A DNA stretch of 64,000 nt from the NCBI GenBank assembly GCA_035578905.1, contig JAQJVL010000126.1, forward strand, positions 682,001 to 746,000, read 5' to 3'. The position numbers and the translations under genes were made by a program. Source of the stretch: Stictocephala bisonia. Lineage: Eukaryota; Arthropoda; Insecta; Hemiptera; Membracidae. Positions 12,785 to 23,690 of this stretch are shown one piece after another. Positions within the stretch are counted from its first letter, which is position 1. Every line of letters starts with the position of its first letter. Under the pieces are notes generated by a model. It did not search any database. It saw only the letters and a program-made list of their open reading frames with translations, and had not been told where the DNA came from.

Positions 12785-14468
12785 ACAATACTGTACAAAC
12801 AATATAGGTAACAATACTGTACAAACACTATAGGTAACAATACTGTACAAACAATATAGGTAACAATAATGTAAAAACAATATAGGTAACAATACTGTAC
12901 AAAAAATATAGGAAACAATACTGTACAAACAATATAGGTAACAATACTGTACAAACACTATAGGTAACAATACTGTACAAACAATATAAGTAACAATACT
13001 GTACAAACAATATAGGTAACAATACTGTAAAAACAATATAGGTAACACTAATGTACAAACAATCTAGGTAACAATATTGTACAAACAATATAGGTAACAA
13101 TACTGTACAAACAATATAGGTAACAATAATGTACAAACAATATAGGTAACAATACTGAACAGACAATATAAGTAACAAAAATGTACAAACAATATAGGTA
13201 ACAATACTGTACAAACAATATAGGTAACGATACTGTACAAACAATATAGGTAACGATACTGTACAAACAATATAGGTATCAATAATGTACAAACAATATA
13301 GGTAACAATACTGAACAAACAATATAGGTAACAATACTTTACAAACAATATAGGTAACAATACTGTACAAACAATATAGGTAACAATACTGTAAAAACAA
13401 TATAGGTAACACTAATGTACAAACAGTCTAGGTAATAATATTGTACAAACAATATAGGTAACAATACTGAGCAGACAATATAGGTAACAATAATGTATAA
13501 ACAATATAGGTAACAATAATGTACAAACAATATAGGTAACAATACTGTACAAACAACATAGGTAACGATACTGTACAAACAATATAGGTAACAATACTAA
13601 ACAAACAATATAGGTAACAATACTGTACAAACAATATAGGTAACGATACTATATAGACAATATAGGTAACAATACAGAACAAACAATATAGGTAACAATG
13701 TTGTACAAACAATATAGGTAACAATACTGTACAGACAATATATGTAACAATACTGTACAAACAATATAGGTAACACTAATGTACAAACAATCTAGGTAAC
13801 AATATTGTACAAACAATATAGGTAACAATACTGTACAAACAATATAGGTAACAATAATGTACAAACAATATAGGTAACAATAATGTATAAACAATATAGG
13901 TAACAATACTGTACAAATAATATAGGTAACAATAATGTACAAACAATATAGGTAACAATAATGTATAAACAATATAGGTAACAATACTGTACAAATAATA
14001 TAGGTAACAATACTGTACAAACAATATAGGTAACGATACTGTACAAACAATATAGGTAACGATACTGTACAAACAATATAGGTAACGATACTGTACAAAC
14101 AATATAGGTAACGATACTGTACAAACAATATAGGTAACAATACTGAACAAACAATATAGGTAACAATACTGTACAAACAATATAGGTAACGATACTGTAT
14201 AGACAATATAGGTAACAATACTGAACAAACAATATAGGTAACAATGCTGTACAAACAATATAGGTAACAATACTGTACAGACAATATAGGTAACAATACT
14301 GTACAAACAATATAGGTAACAATGCTGTACAAACAATATAGGTAACAATACTGTACAAACAATATAGGTAACAATACTGTACAAACAATGTAGGTAACAA
14401 TACTGTACAGACAATATAGGTAACAATACTGTACAAACAATATAGGTAACAATACTGTATAAACAATA
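12785..14468. repeat. 26-bp minisatellite, about 65 copies
   Basis: The unit is ACAATACTGTACAAACAATA plus TAGGTA, with frequent variants (ACTGAACA, AATGTACA, GATACTG, TGTATAGA). The reverse complement contains no stop codon in any frame, so all three minus frames stay open for long runs (up to 293 codons at 13649-14530) and give repeating LLPILFVQYCYLYCLYSIV-type peptides with a 26-residue period. These ORFs are consequences of the repeat. The array lies between two copies of one Helitron-like sequence. Confidence 0.95.
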
Positions 14469-14872
14469 AATAAATTTAATATAAAACTCCTAGAAGTAGT
14501 TTTCACAAAGTTATATGTTACTAATTGCATATTAATAACTCATATTGCTTACTGCAATAGTACATATAGTCATACAGTACAGTTCCATTTTCATAATTCT
14601 TGTAATGTCAAATATTTAGAAACATTTTGAATAATCGAAATCAAATATTAACTTCTCGTTTCGAATAAGAAATAAGAGGCATATTTATTAAACTGTGTTA
14701 AACAATACTAAATTATTCTTATCTAAAATGCAACTACAAAACTATAAGTACTGCTTTGTTAAGCCAGTACGTGGACTACTTCAATATTGCAATGAAACGG
14801 ATAAAAAACGTTAAAATTAACAAGTTTTGAACTATATAACATTTTATAGTTAAAATATAAACAAAAGTACGC
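14469..14872. other. AT-rich spacer
   Basis: No feature recognised between the minisatellite and the second Helitron-like 5' sequence. Confidence 0.45.
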
Positions 14873-15208
14873 TTCATATATGTTTACCTATAAAAGTCAA
14901 ATACCACTGACTCTCTCACTCATCGCTGTAACCAAAAACGTACTAAGCCTAAGAGGCTAAAATTTTATAGAGTCAAATGTTTTATGTTGTATATGAAGAG
15001 GGTATTTTGAAAAATTCTTACTAAATCGAAGATGGCAGCCTTTTTAGTGCAAACAATTTTAAATGCCTAAAACAGCGTTTCTCTAATTGGACTGTAGCGG
15101 CTCAATTAACGGTTCTATAGCAAAACTAACAGCATTTTCTGTACCTGATTTGAGACGATCTACAACTTTGGCCCTATGCCCTATCTCACCTCATTCATCC
15201 TTAGGTAG
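14873..15208 (+). mobile_element. Helitron-like 5' region, copy 2
   Basis: Direct-repeat partner of 12421-12784: ACCTATAAAAGTCAAATACC, CTGACTCTCTCACTCATCG, AACAGCGTTTCTCTAATTGG and GAGACGATCTACAACTTTGG all have counterparts there. I estimate identity at about four in five. It continues into the 186-bp tandem repeat. Confidence 0.5.
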
Positions 15209-15254
15209 AGCTAGATTTTCAATTTGTGCGTGTAAATCAAATTGGTTATTTTAC

Positions 15255-15725
15255 GGCCTCTAAGAGTATACTTACAGATGTTTCTAGACTGTAAAACTTT
15301 GTTATCCAAGACAACACACTGTATTCAATGGGAAAATATACAATTTAATCTGAACATATATAGCCCATAGCCAGAACATAGGACATCTGTAGCTAGAAAA
15401 ACGATATTTCACAGATCCAAAGTCAATTACCATACTTTGCGCCCTCTAAAAGTAGACTTACAGATTTCTCTAGACTTTAAACCTTTTTTATCTAAGAGAA
15501 CAAACTAATTTTAATCGGAAACTTTATAATTTAATATGACCAAATGCATAGCCAGCTCACAGGACATGGCTAAATATGGCGAGAAACCCGATATTTCACT
15601 GATTCAGAGTCAACTACAATAATTTGTGCCCTCTAAAAGTAGACTTACAGATTTGTCTAGACTTAGAAACTTTTTTATCTAAGAGAACAAACTGGTTTCA
15701 ATCGAAAAATCTTTAATTTAATTTT
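15255..15725 (+). repeat. 186-bp tandem repeat, about 2.5 copies
   Basis: The landmark GGCCTCTAAGAG/GCCCTCTAAAAG occurs at 15255, 15441 and 15628 (periods 186 and 187), each followed by TAnACTTACAGAT and CTAGACT. The third copy is truncated where the Helitron-like element begins. Confidence 0.85.
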
Positions 15726-15730
15726 AATAA

Positions 15731-16100
15731 TCTATTTATATAAAAGACATTTACCACTCATCACTATTTCTCCAAAACTATATGCCCAAATGACTTGACA
15801 TTTTGTACATAGGTTTATCTTTGCTCCTAGAGGCCCACTAAGAAATGACTTTCCTCCAACCTCAGGACTCCATCCCACTGCCCTCCAAAATTCCCATGGT
15901 ATTCTTATGGAATTATATTAATTTATTTATTTATTAATACAGCTGTTAGATGAATAACATTGTGGTAGCCTTAAATTTTAAAATTGAAAATAATTGAGTA
16001 CAGTAGTAAATTATACATAACACCAGCTGTTCTAAATTAGATATTAGATAAAATAATCAAACTCATTATTATGACCGCCGAAGCGGGTGGGTGCGGCTAG
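15731..16100 (+). mobile_element. Non-autonomous Helitron-like element with both ends
   Basis: The 5' end is A|TCTATTTATATAAAAG with CCACTCATCACTATTTCTCC close behind. The 3' end is CTAG (16097-16100) followed by T. Ten bases upstream lies a small hairpin, CCGC-CGAA-GCGG (16075-16086). TC...CTAG termini, a subterminal hairpin about 10 nt from the end and insertion between A and T are Helitron hallmarks. At 370 bp it has no Rep/helicase. A GC-rich tail in a very AT-rich setting supports the call. Confidence 0.6.
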
Positions 16101-16840
16101 TTATATTATAAAACGAAATAATGTATAGATATGTGTTATAAATACTATATTAAATTACAATAGAGTATGTGGATTACATAACAAAAACACAAAACAAATG
16201 TGTTCAATACAAAACATTGCTAATACAAGGGTCTTTAAAATCCCTGGTAGCATTGTTGTGAAGATCTTTTTAAAAAATATAAAATATTACCCTTTCCTTC
16301 CATGTACATTCTGAAAACTATTATTTATACAAAATTCCACCTTTACAAATTTTCTGCATACAAAAATGTATAATTAACGAAATTACAGCACAATGAAATT
16401 GATACTTTTCAGAACAAGTTTTTCAAAAACACCTACAGTATACGATACAAATGTAAAGAATAAAGTAATAAATATAATTGTAAGGAAACCACATTTAAGA
16501 AAATTAAAACACAATGTACCATTTTAATTCAAGAAAGTTTTTGTCTGTTCTTAATTAATTTTTTGTATTCTGCCCACACAATTTAAAGTGATAAAACAAT
16601 TTTTCCTCCAATAAGCTATTTCCATTTTCAAAAGTAATAAAATATATCATCATTCTGACGTGATATGCTGTGACCTTAAAATGATCACTTGGATATACTT
16701 CTTAAAAATATGGATTTTCTCGTATGTTGTTAGGGAGTAGCCTACACATATGAGTGTTAAAACCCTACATTTATGTAGTTGGCATTGTCTTGATGTAGTT
16801 AATGCACAGCTATAAAATTAACACTGGATCATATTAATTT
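16101..16840. other. AT-rich intronic or flanking DNA
   Basis: No ORF or repeat recognised. Confidence 0.45.
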
Positions 16841-16844
16841 CCCT

Positions 16845-17063
16845 TTGATATATACTAGTTCGGTACATAATCCTACAAACCAACGGATTACTCTCGCCTC
16901 CCGACATCCGACCCGAGGGACATTCGTCCCATCTGGCACGATTACTAATTTTGTGACCCCTTTCTTGCGTAAGGGGCACTCTTGTGAACCTCTCGTTAAG
17001 GTCGTTGACCTTTCAAGAGACTTCCACCAACTATTTTTGTATTGGATCCTCCTGATTGAGTGA
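16845..17063 (+). promoter_or_regulatory. GC-richer block 0.6 kb before the zinc-finger exon, with an AAGGTC inverted repeat
   Basis: A unique block of moderate GC content. At 16998-17012 it holds AAGGTC-GTT-GACCTT, a perfect 6+3+6 inverted repeat of a nuclear-receptor-type half-site. A 72-codon ORF spans the block but has no splice signals or known domain, so an intronic regulatory element is preferred to an exon. Function is inferred. Confidence 0.3.
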
Positions 17064-17616
17064 ATGTTTTGATGGAAATTGACTATTCTCCACTCGTGCT
17101 AAATTTCTCTAACAATAAATATTTTCAGTTTATATTGCTACGTATCTACTGTGAAGTAGTAGTGCATTATTATAACTGATGAAAACAAAAATAAGAACAA
17201 CTAGTAGGTTGTTGTATAAACGGTCAAACTATTTCATTTTCCCTCCTTGAAAAATAATCCTTATTCTGACGCAAATAATCTGACTAAACGTTCAATTTTC
17301 ACAAACAAATTCAGTTCTATTCTCTATGTCAGACTTTTGAATCACTGGTGTTAAACAACTCATCAGCTATCCCAAAACAATAGTTCCCATGAAAATCTCT
17401 TTATAAGTTAAAAATTACTAATAATGTTTATTATAAAACATACATACATGTAGATTATAAGCATTAGGTAAGACGAAACAGCCTCCTTAGTGATGCTTAA
17501 GAATTACAGTTTGTATCTATGAAAACAAATTTTACTCTCAAATATACAACATCCTTAAAATTAAAATTCCCCCAGTAAACGCATTTAATTATAATAATCG
17601 AACTGATTTATTTCAG
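17064..17616 (+). other. Intron sequence upstream of the zinc-finger exon
   Basis: AT-rich sequence ending in the acceptor ATTTATTTCAG at 17606-17616. No other exon-like segment seen. Confidence 0.5.
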
Positions 17617-17840
17617 GGGTAGACGATGGAAGGATGGATCCTCCAGGACCTCTTGGAGGACTTTACGGTACTGCAGCTCGCTCCCACAGCTCCAGCAGCA
17701 GTTCGGCGTCTCCACCCCATGGTGCAGCAACTCTCATCGTGCCCCACCCTTTGGCCGCTTCTAAGGGTGGCCATGACCAGCACCATGTCGTCACCCACAA
17801 CGGCTCCGGCAGGAAGTACCAGTGCAAGATGTGCCCCTCG
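17617..17840 (+). CDS. rn: Internal exon of a C2H2 zinc-finger transcription factor, rotund/squeeze-like
   Basis: Seen: a 224-nt open segment follows an acceptor (TTTATTTCAG, AG at 17615-17616) and ends at the donor TCG|GTAAGA (GT at 17841). The acceptor splits a codon after base 1; the donor is phase 0. The 74 full codons begin VDDGRMDPPG. Residues 22-31 are Ser-rich (run of six Ser), residues 52-60 are His-rich, and residues 65-74 read RKYQCKMCPS, with the CX2C pair of a C2H2 finger at residues 69 and 72. GC content is far above the flanks. Known: C2H2 fingers need a later HX3-5H, which must lie in the next exon; a finger starting KYQCKMCP is what I recall for the rotund/squeeze (ZNF362/384-like) family of nuclear DNA-binding regulators. 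Inferred: this is the N-terminal linker plus half of finger 1 of such a protein. No partner exon is recognisable within the window, so both adjoining introns would be very long. Another C2H2 family is possible. The zinc-finger exon itself is well supported; the family name less so. Confidence 0.6.
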
Positions 17841-19730
17841 GTAAGAACTAATGTCTGCTTTGGGTACTACAAAATGACGTCTCTGTAGATGAGTAACAAT
17901 TGGTGTATGCTTTAGGTTCTACAGAATAGACCAAAAAGATGTCTTTTATGTTTACTGTAAGGATGACCAACAGAATAACAGTAAGGTGTTGCCATTAGGA
18001 ATATTAGATAACCACTATATTCCAGATAAACTAACTATATACAGAATACTCATTTGCATGCTAAACAGTGTCATGGTATTTTCTATAATTTGTGGACTAT
18101 GCGCTATGCAGCGTGTCAAGCGTTGTGGATTGTGCGTTGTTGTCAGACCGTGCCAGACCACACCATAGAAGGTGAAAAGTGATGTGCTAATATTTCTCTG
18201 TCACTCTCGTCTTGAATATATTTACATTTAAAATTTTTAAGAAGCCGTACAGTTTTTAAGTTTGAAAATAAACATCGTAAATTATTAACTTTTCCCTGTA
18301 ACGATGTCTTTGAGTTATATAGCTAAATACCAAATTTCAATTCATTATAAAATTCCGTTTTTAATTTAAAAGTTGTCCAGGTTTAAAAAAGAAAATGGGG
18401 GCTTTGTGGGTAAATATGGAGTTTTTTTCTAGTTTTGGTTCAGATATAATACATCGATAGGTTATTAGGGGTTGTGAAGATTAAAAGAAAAAGAAAAAAG
18501 GGTTTCAAAGATACCTTGTATGGTGTCTTTTAGATTAACTACGCGATGGTTTCCCCTAACCATCGATCTGTGTATAATAGTAACATAATGAGCGATCTGT
18601 GTATAATTAGTAACTGTGACAATATCATTGTGCATACAATAAGCTGGGCCTGCTGTTATAATTCGACAACAACGCAACTTTATTGGCGACTCCATCAGAT
18701 GGATAACGGAACAATCAGTTGACAACGTATATTCCTTCTTAACTTATCTTCTCATATTTGTCGATATACTTAAAATCATATATTGTATTACTTTACACCT
18801 ATCTAAGTACAATACTATATAAAGTTGTACCACTACTGTGAGCGGTGAAAGGAGTCAGTCAACCGGTCGTCCGAGAGGATCAAACCATGAAGATCAATCT
18901 TGCCTCGTCAGTGTTATGTTTGAACGTAGACGACGTTTATCTAGATCTTCTTTTTTCGAACTAATAATGTGTCTAAGAACCAGAACTTGCAATAATTCCA
19001 AACAAGGCTTCGAACTAGGATAAAATTAACATATATACTTGTAAAATGTCAATTACTAGAGCTGGGTAATCATAAACAAACAAAAAAGGTGACGTATTCA
19101 ATTTGCGCACACAATAATGGTTGTGGATTGTTAATTGTAAAATAGTTAAGTAGAGGCTGGACTTATAGACTGAAATGTAGCTGTAGCCATCCAACTCTTA
19201 AGCTCACTACTTTTACCGCTCAAAATATTTTTAAAATGCTTAGATTGGATTCACCTGAGCTATGACTGTATGAAGATGACTACACCTGACCCATTCTATG
19301 TACTGCCTTCCAGTTTACATACACGCCATTCTATAAACTTTTACCCAGAAGGGGTGTTCTTCATGAAAACACAATATCTTACCCAGCTATAACACCCAGA
19401 TATATATATAACCCAATATCTTAACACCTCTATATTTCATCCTCCAACCATCTCTCATATATGACCCAAACCCTTGTCCACTCCAACCACAAATAAGTTG
19501 ATAGAAATTCACCTACACACCACACACAAGGGTTGGTGGTTAACTCATCCGTAGACATAAATTATATAAAGGCTTCCTACTATATATACGTTTTGTCTGC
19601 ACCACTACATACCCACCCACCATACACTTCTCCTAAGGAATGGTTTAGCTGTGTACTTTTGTAGGTATAAACTTGTGTATGTAAATAAATTCATTTTTTC
19701 GGACCACGTGTACAAATACGAAACAGGAAT
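17841..19730 (+). other. Intron sequence downstream of the zinc-finger exon
   Basis: Starts with the donor GTAAGA. AT-rich. A short imperfect duplication of CGATCTGTGTATAATAGTAA lies at about 18563-18615. The small ORFs (60-86 codons) show no C2H2 or other domain. Confidence 0.5.
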
Positions 19731-20170
19731 TTACCTATGAATATGAAGTCAAATACCATAGACTGACTGATCTCAGTTTATCGAAAACTATAATGTTTAA
19801 AACCGTGAAACTTGGCAAAAATATTTTTTATAGGTTTCAGATTTTTATTGGCATATGAAGCTACTAACATAGGATTTTAAAATATTGACTTTCGAGGAGC
19901 TAAAATAAGGTACATTATATCCCAATACTGGTCCATCAGCCTTAACGTTCACTATACGAGTGAGAGAGCTCAGGACGATGCAAATTGACATAGGTATGTG
20001 CAAATCAGTACAATAGTACGTGTATGGGCGGGTGGGTGGGCCAATGTATAAGTACGTGTATGGGTGGGTCAATGTAATAGTACTTGTACGGGCGGGTGGG
20101 GGGATTATTTTCCAACAATGGTAGAAAAAATAGCAAAATTACACGAGCGAAGTGAAAGCAGTGGCTTCCC
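19731..20170 (+). mobile_element. Degenerate Helitron-like repeat carrying the G-rich minisatellite
   Basis: TTTACCTATGAATATGAAGTCAAATACCA-type text at 19731-19760 resembles the 5' sequences at 12421 and 14873 (AAATACC followed by GACTGACTGATC). The right part holds a GGGCGGGTGGG minisatellite and then GAGCGAAGTGAAAGC at about 20143. No clear CTRR terminus was located, so the limits are approximate. Confidence 0.35.
20015..20105 (+). repeat. 36-bp G-rich minisatellite, locus 1
   Basis: Two and a half units of AGTACGTGTATGGGCGGGTG-type sequence at 20015, 20051 and 20079. The same unit occurs at 39030-39082, 56687-56779 and, inverted, 60011-60180. Runs of GGG separated by one or two bases are quadruplex-like. 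Confidence 0.8.
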
Positions 20171-20756
20171 TTGTTTTGAATATATACAACTTTTTTCTAC
20201 TTGTTGGACAATCCTCTGTCCTCTATAACTTCTGCATTAAACTAAATGCTTTTCAATAATATTGATGCTGAAGAACTATTGTGATATTTAAAATGTCTTG
20301 TGAAAATGCGTTTGCGAAATTCTCCTTTAAAGAATAATCCTTCATTACTCTCGATTATATTGCAATATAGACTAGAAGAACGGACCATTGAGCAGGTGTG
20401 GGGTGGGAAGGTGGAGTGCTGTGATATAGTCAGTTAGTTAGTAAATCGTAGCACAATAATAATACATGGGGATACTAAACAGAGCAAAATAGTTTCCCAT
20501 TTGTTTTTATTATTTTAACCATGCAACAATGATAGTAAATTAACAAATTTGTACCAACACAGGCTTATACACAACACAAATATTACACTGGTGGAGGGAG
20601 ATAAATATTTTTTCTTAGTAGTGTGTTACATTTCTACTATATTGAAATATTTGTTGGAATAATATTACCTGATGGACATCAGGTAAATATTCTCTTTAAC
20701 TGACTCTAAGTAGGAATCCAAACAATATTAGGGACAAAGAGGCCAGTACAGCTGAC

Positions 20757-20758
<2 letters not shown>
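20171..20758. other. AT-rich; contains a short perfect hairpin
   Basis: ACCTGATG-GA-CATCAGGT at 20668-20685 forms an 8-bp stem, extended by flanking ATATT/AATAT. No ORF. Confidence 0.5.
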
Positions 20759-20812
<54 letters not shown>

Positions 20813-20813
20813 A
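20759..20813 (+). repeat. GA dinucleotide microsatellite followed by a G run
   Basis: About 22 GA units followed by roughly ten consecutive Gs, then AGATTACA. Confidence 0.97.
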
Positions 20814-21009
20814 GATTACAAATTACTATAAGAATGAAAGATAAATATACATAACACAGTTGGTGGAAAAACAAGCCCACCTAAACTGTACATCTGCATC
20901 GAGCACTTGTGTGAAATATGAAATTTATAGTTTATTAATTATAAAATCTTATCCATGAGAACCATGGTACCCCAAAAAAACCAAAGGTATAATTATTACA
21001 TCATATACA

Positions 21010-22092
21010 GAAATTTTTAAAACTGCTTAGTTACAACCTATCATCTTTCTTTTACCTATCTCTAAAAAACCCTCCTAAAATATTATCTCATTTTTTACTA
21101 ATATTAAGCTAGGTTTAAAAATATATCTCAGTAATGATTATGTTGTAATCATTCAAATTCAATTTAAAATATCATCATTCTTCTGACCAGCCAATCAAAA
21201 AACAGTCGTATTGTTCAGTAAATGCCATTGTAGTAACATAATATGACAACGCTGCATTTCGTTCTATTGCATACTATACTCTTTTGTGGTCTGCGCTGTA
21301 GAAAGGTGGGTTTATTTCACCAAGCCTTGCGCTGCTTATCGAGTGTCAGCTTTGGTTTTCGCACACGGCTCCCTCCACTAGTAGTCTGCCTTGGCTAATT
21401 GTGGCTGAATGTCATAACGCCGTATACGTGCATTAATGACTGGACAAACAGTCTCATAAACACTTAATGGATAATGCTTGCAGATAATCTTTTTTATGGC
21501 CAATTAACATAATGAATGCATAGCTTGAAACTGCTGTCAATATTCCTGTTAAACTAGAATCTCCAGTGATTGCTTGAAGACCATTCAGTCATTAATTTCA
21601 ATATTTTTTACTTTTGCAGTAATATTTGAGAAAGAGTTTTTAAAATCATTAGTAATTATTCTGAACTTGCTAATGCAACATCATTGTATTAACATGGATA
21701 ATTCATTTTTCACTTTTATTAATGATTATTGAACGGTATATATTAATTGTTAGGCCAACTAATTTGCCTTTTGAACAGTTTTATAATGATTAAATTGATA
21801 ACATGATAAAATAAAAGGAGTGTTTGTACGTAGTAGTGTCGTAGATATTATAAATAATGTCTATTACTTAGTACAAGACTATGAATAGAAATACATTAAG
21901 CCTATATATTTTTATATCATACCACATTAGTCAATGATATTTGAATTGAATTTGAATGAATACAACATACAGAGATATATTTTTAAACCTAGCTTAATCT
22001 TAGTAAAAAATGAAATAATATTTTAGGAGGGTTTTTTACAGATAGGTAAAAGAAAGATCATAGGTAGTAACTAAGCAGCTTTGAACATTTCA
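21010..22092. mobile_element. Inverted-repeat DNA element of about 1.08 kb, arms about 165 bp
   Basis: The left arm (about 21010-21178) contains ACTGCTTAGTTAC, CTTTTACCTATCTCTAAAAA, ACCCTCCTAAAATATTATCT and AAGCTAGGTTTAAAAATATA. The right arm (about 21922-22092) holds their reverse complements in reverse order, for example TATTTTTAAACCTAGCTTA, GGAGGGTTTTTTACAGATAG and GTAACTAAGCAG. The arms look over 85% identical by eye. The 740-bp centre has no transposase ORF but includes the GC-richer block 21300-21490. No confident target-site duplication was seen. Confidence 0.7.
21300..21490. promoter_or_regulatory. GC-richer unique segment between inverted arms
   Basis: Contains CTTGCGCTGCTTATCGAGTG, GGCTAATTGTGGCTGAATG and GCATTAATGACTGG. 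The TAAT-core words and CpG content contrast with the AT-rich arms. It may be host regulatory DNA captured between the arms, or simply the element interior. Confidence 0.2.
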
Positions 22093-22629
22093 ACTATTAA
22101 ATTAGCTAAAATTTCAACAGAAAATCCGCTTAATAACTTGTTTACTTTTCAAGATTTACCTACAGTACCCAAAATAACTCCAAATATTCTTAAATTGTAA
22201 AGGCAGTTATTCAAATTTGTTTTCTGAGTTAGTTGGCCATTACTTTTGGCAATACAATTTAAAATGTAGTTAATTAGGTTTTTAACAACGTAATGAATAT
22301 TTGTTTGATATATATATACATCAATAGAAATTACTAGATAGATGCAAAATGTTCTCATACAATCTTGAAATCTCATAGTCTGATGAATGGATCGCCTCAA
22401 GCTGGGCGTTTCTCCACTTTTTTGGCAGACCTTTAGACCAACATTACCTAGCCAACATTAATATCACTAGGATGCAGCACCTTTTACTTAAAGAGATACA
22501 TTAAACAGCTCTTTCAAAATAAAACTCACGACATGATTAAATCCACTTGAATTTCCAGCAAAGATTACGATTTTACAATTACATATATGAAGCTCCTCAT
22601 TATTTGAAAAGTAGCAGGTTTTGGTAATC
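22093..22629. other. AT-rich, no feature
   Basis: An 83-codon minus-strand ORF (22149-22400) lacks any domain and is not called. Confidence 0.45.
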
Positions 22630-22985
22630 GTCAACTTTTAAACACACATGCTAAAGCCATTACATGAAGTGTAGATTGTTGAGTATTTGTATATTGGTCA
22701 AAACTAAGAGCTTTGCATATACAAATCAGCAACAATCGCCACAAGATAATATACTTGGGTGAAACACTCTCAGCAATCATACATTTTTAACTGCAGTTGC
22801 CAATGAAATCATTATATGAAATGTAGACTGATGAATAATTGTATAATGGTCACAGTTAAGAGATTTGCATGGGAAAATCAGGAACAACCATCACAAGATA
22901 ATCAACTCAGTTGAAAGAATTCTCATAAATCATCCATTCTGAAACAAAGGTGCTGCTGAAGCCATTATATGAAGTTTGATCATTA
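22630..22985 (+). repeat. Diverged tandem repeat of about 155 bp, 2.3 copies
   Basis: GCTAAAGCCATTACATGAAG (about 22650), GCCAATGAAATCATTATATG (about 22800) and GCTGAAGCCATTATATGAAG (about 22953) mark three starts. Shared internal words are ATCAGnAACAACCATCACAAGATAAT-like and AAnACTCTCA. Confidence 0.7.
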
Positions 22986-23204
22986 TATAAAACATCATGG
23001 TTTGATAAAGAAAATTATTCTGCCGTGTTATGAGCCATTCTTTATAATTTACGAATGGCTTATAAAACACTTCATTATTTTAAGCCCAGGTATAGCATAA
23101 TATTGTAATTGCTCAGTTAAGACAACGCCTCCTAAAAAATATACATACGAAAAAAATTGGTCAAAGAAATTACTTGTTTCTATAGTGCTACTACTTGTAC
23201 CAAC

Positions 23205-23530
23205 TCGTCAGTCCCGAAATTCACCAAAGGTGCTGTATGATCTCGTCGTTTTCCTTCTTCCAAGTCTTCTTTCTTCTTCCCCCTTCTCAGCTTCAACCAC
23301 TCACAGATCAACCAATTGATGCTGAATTAAATCCTCAATAATTAAAGAAAGGCCTTATGAGTATAATTCAGATGTTAGTATATTCCCCTTCAATCCCAAA
23401 AATCACCAGAGATGGTATATGATCAACTTTCTCTTTTTTTCTTTCTCATTGCTGCAATCAGTGCCACTGCCACTCTCAGAACGACCGATTGATGCTGAAT
23501 GCAATTTTCGGATTATCGGAGGAACTGGGC
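23205..23530 (+). repeat. Diverged tandem duplication of about 182 bp
   Basis: The two copies share TCACCAnAGnTGnTATATGATC-type text at 23220 and 23403, followed by T/C-rich stretches and GATTGATGCTGAATG/AATTGATGCTGAATT. A GC-rich stretch follows the second copy. Confidence 0.65.
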
Positions 23531-23690
23531 CGCTGTCGGCTGCTCCGCTCGACCACGTTAATTGAGAACCTGCTGGTCGGGATATTTGATCCGCCATTAC
23601 ATGCCCTGGCCGACCGGTTCCCGCGCAGCGACACTGCTCGCCTCGCCCCTACCTCTCCTTGTCTTCCGATCAAACTTTCTTACTTTAATT
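23531..23690. promoter_or_regulatory. GC-rich island, candidate non-coding element
   Basis: Dense in CpG (GGTTCCCGCGCAGCGACACT, CGGGATATTTGATCCGCC). Open on both strands over 60-67 codons with no recognised domain and no splice pair, so it is not called as coding. Confidence 0.2.

Noticed and set aside
12758..14530. Overlapping minus-strand ORFs up to 293 codons with LLPILFVQYCYLYCLYSIV repeats
   Set aside because: They exist because the 26-bp unit has no stop in any minus frame. Three frames are open at once and there is no promoter, splice or domain evidence.
16845..17063. Possible upstream exon of the zinc-finger gene
   Set aside because: No convincing acceptor/donor pair in a frame compatible with the 17617 exon and no recognisable domain; kept as a candidate regulatory block.
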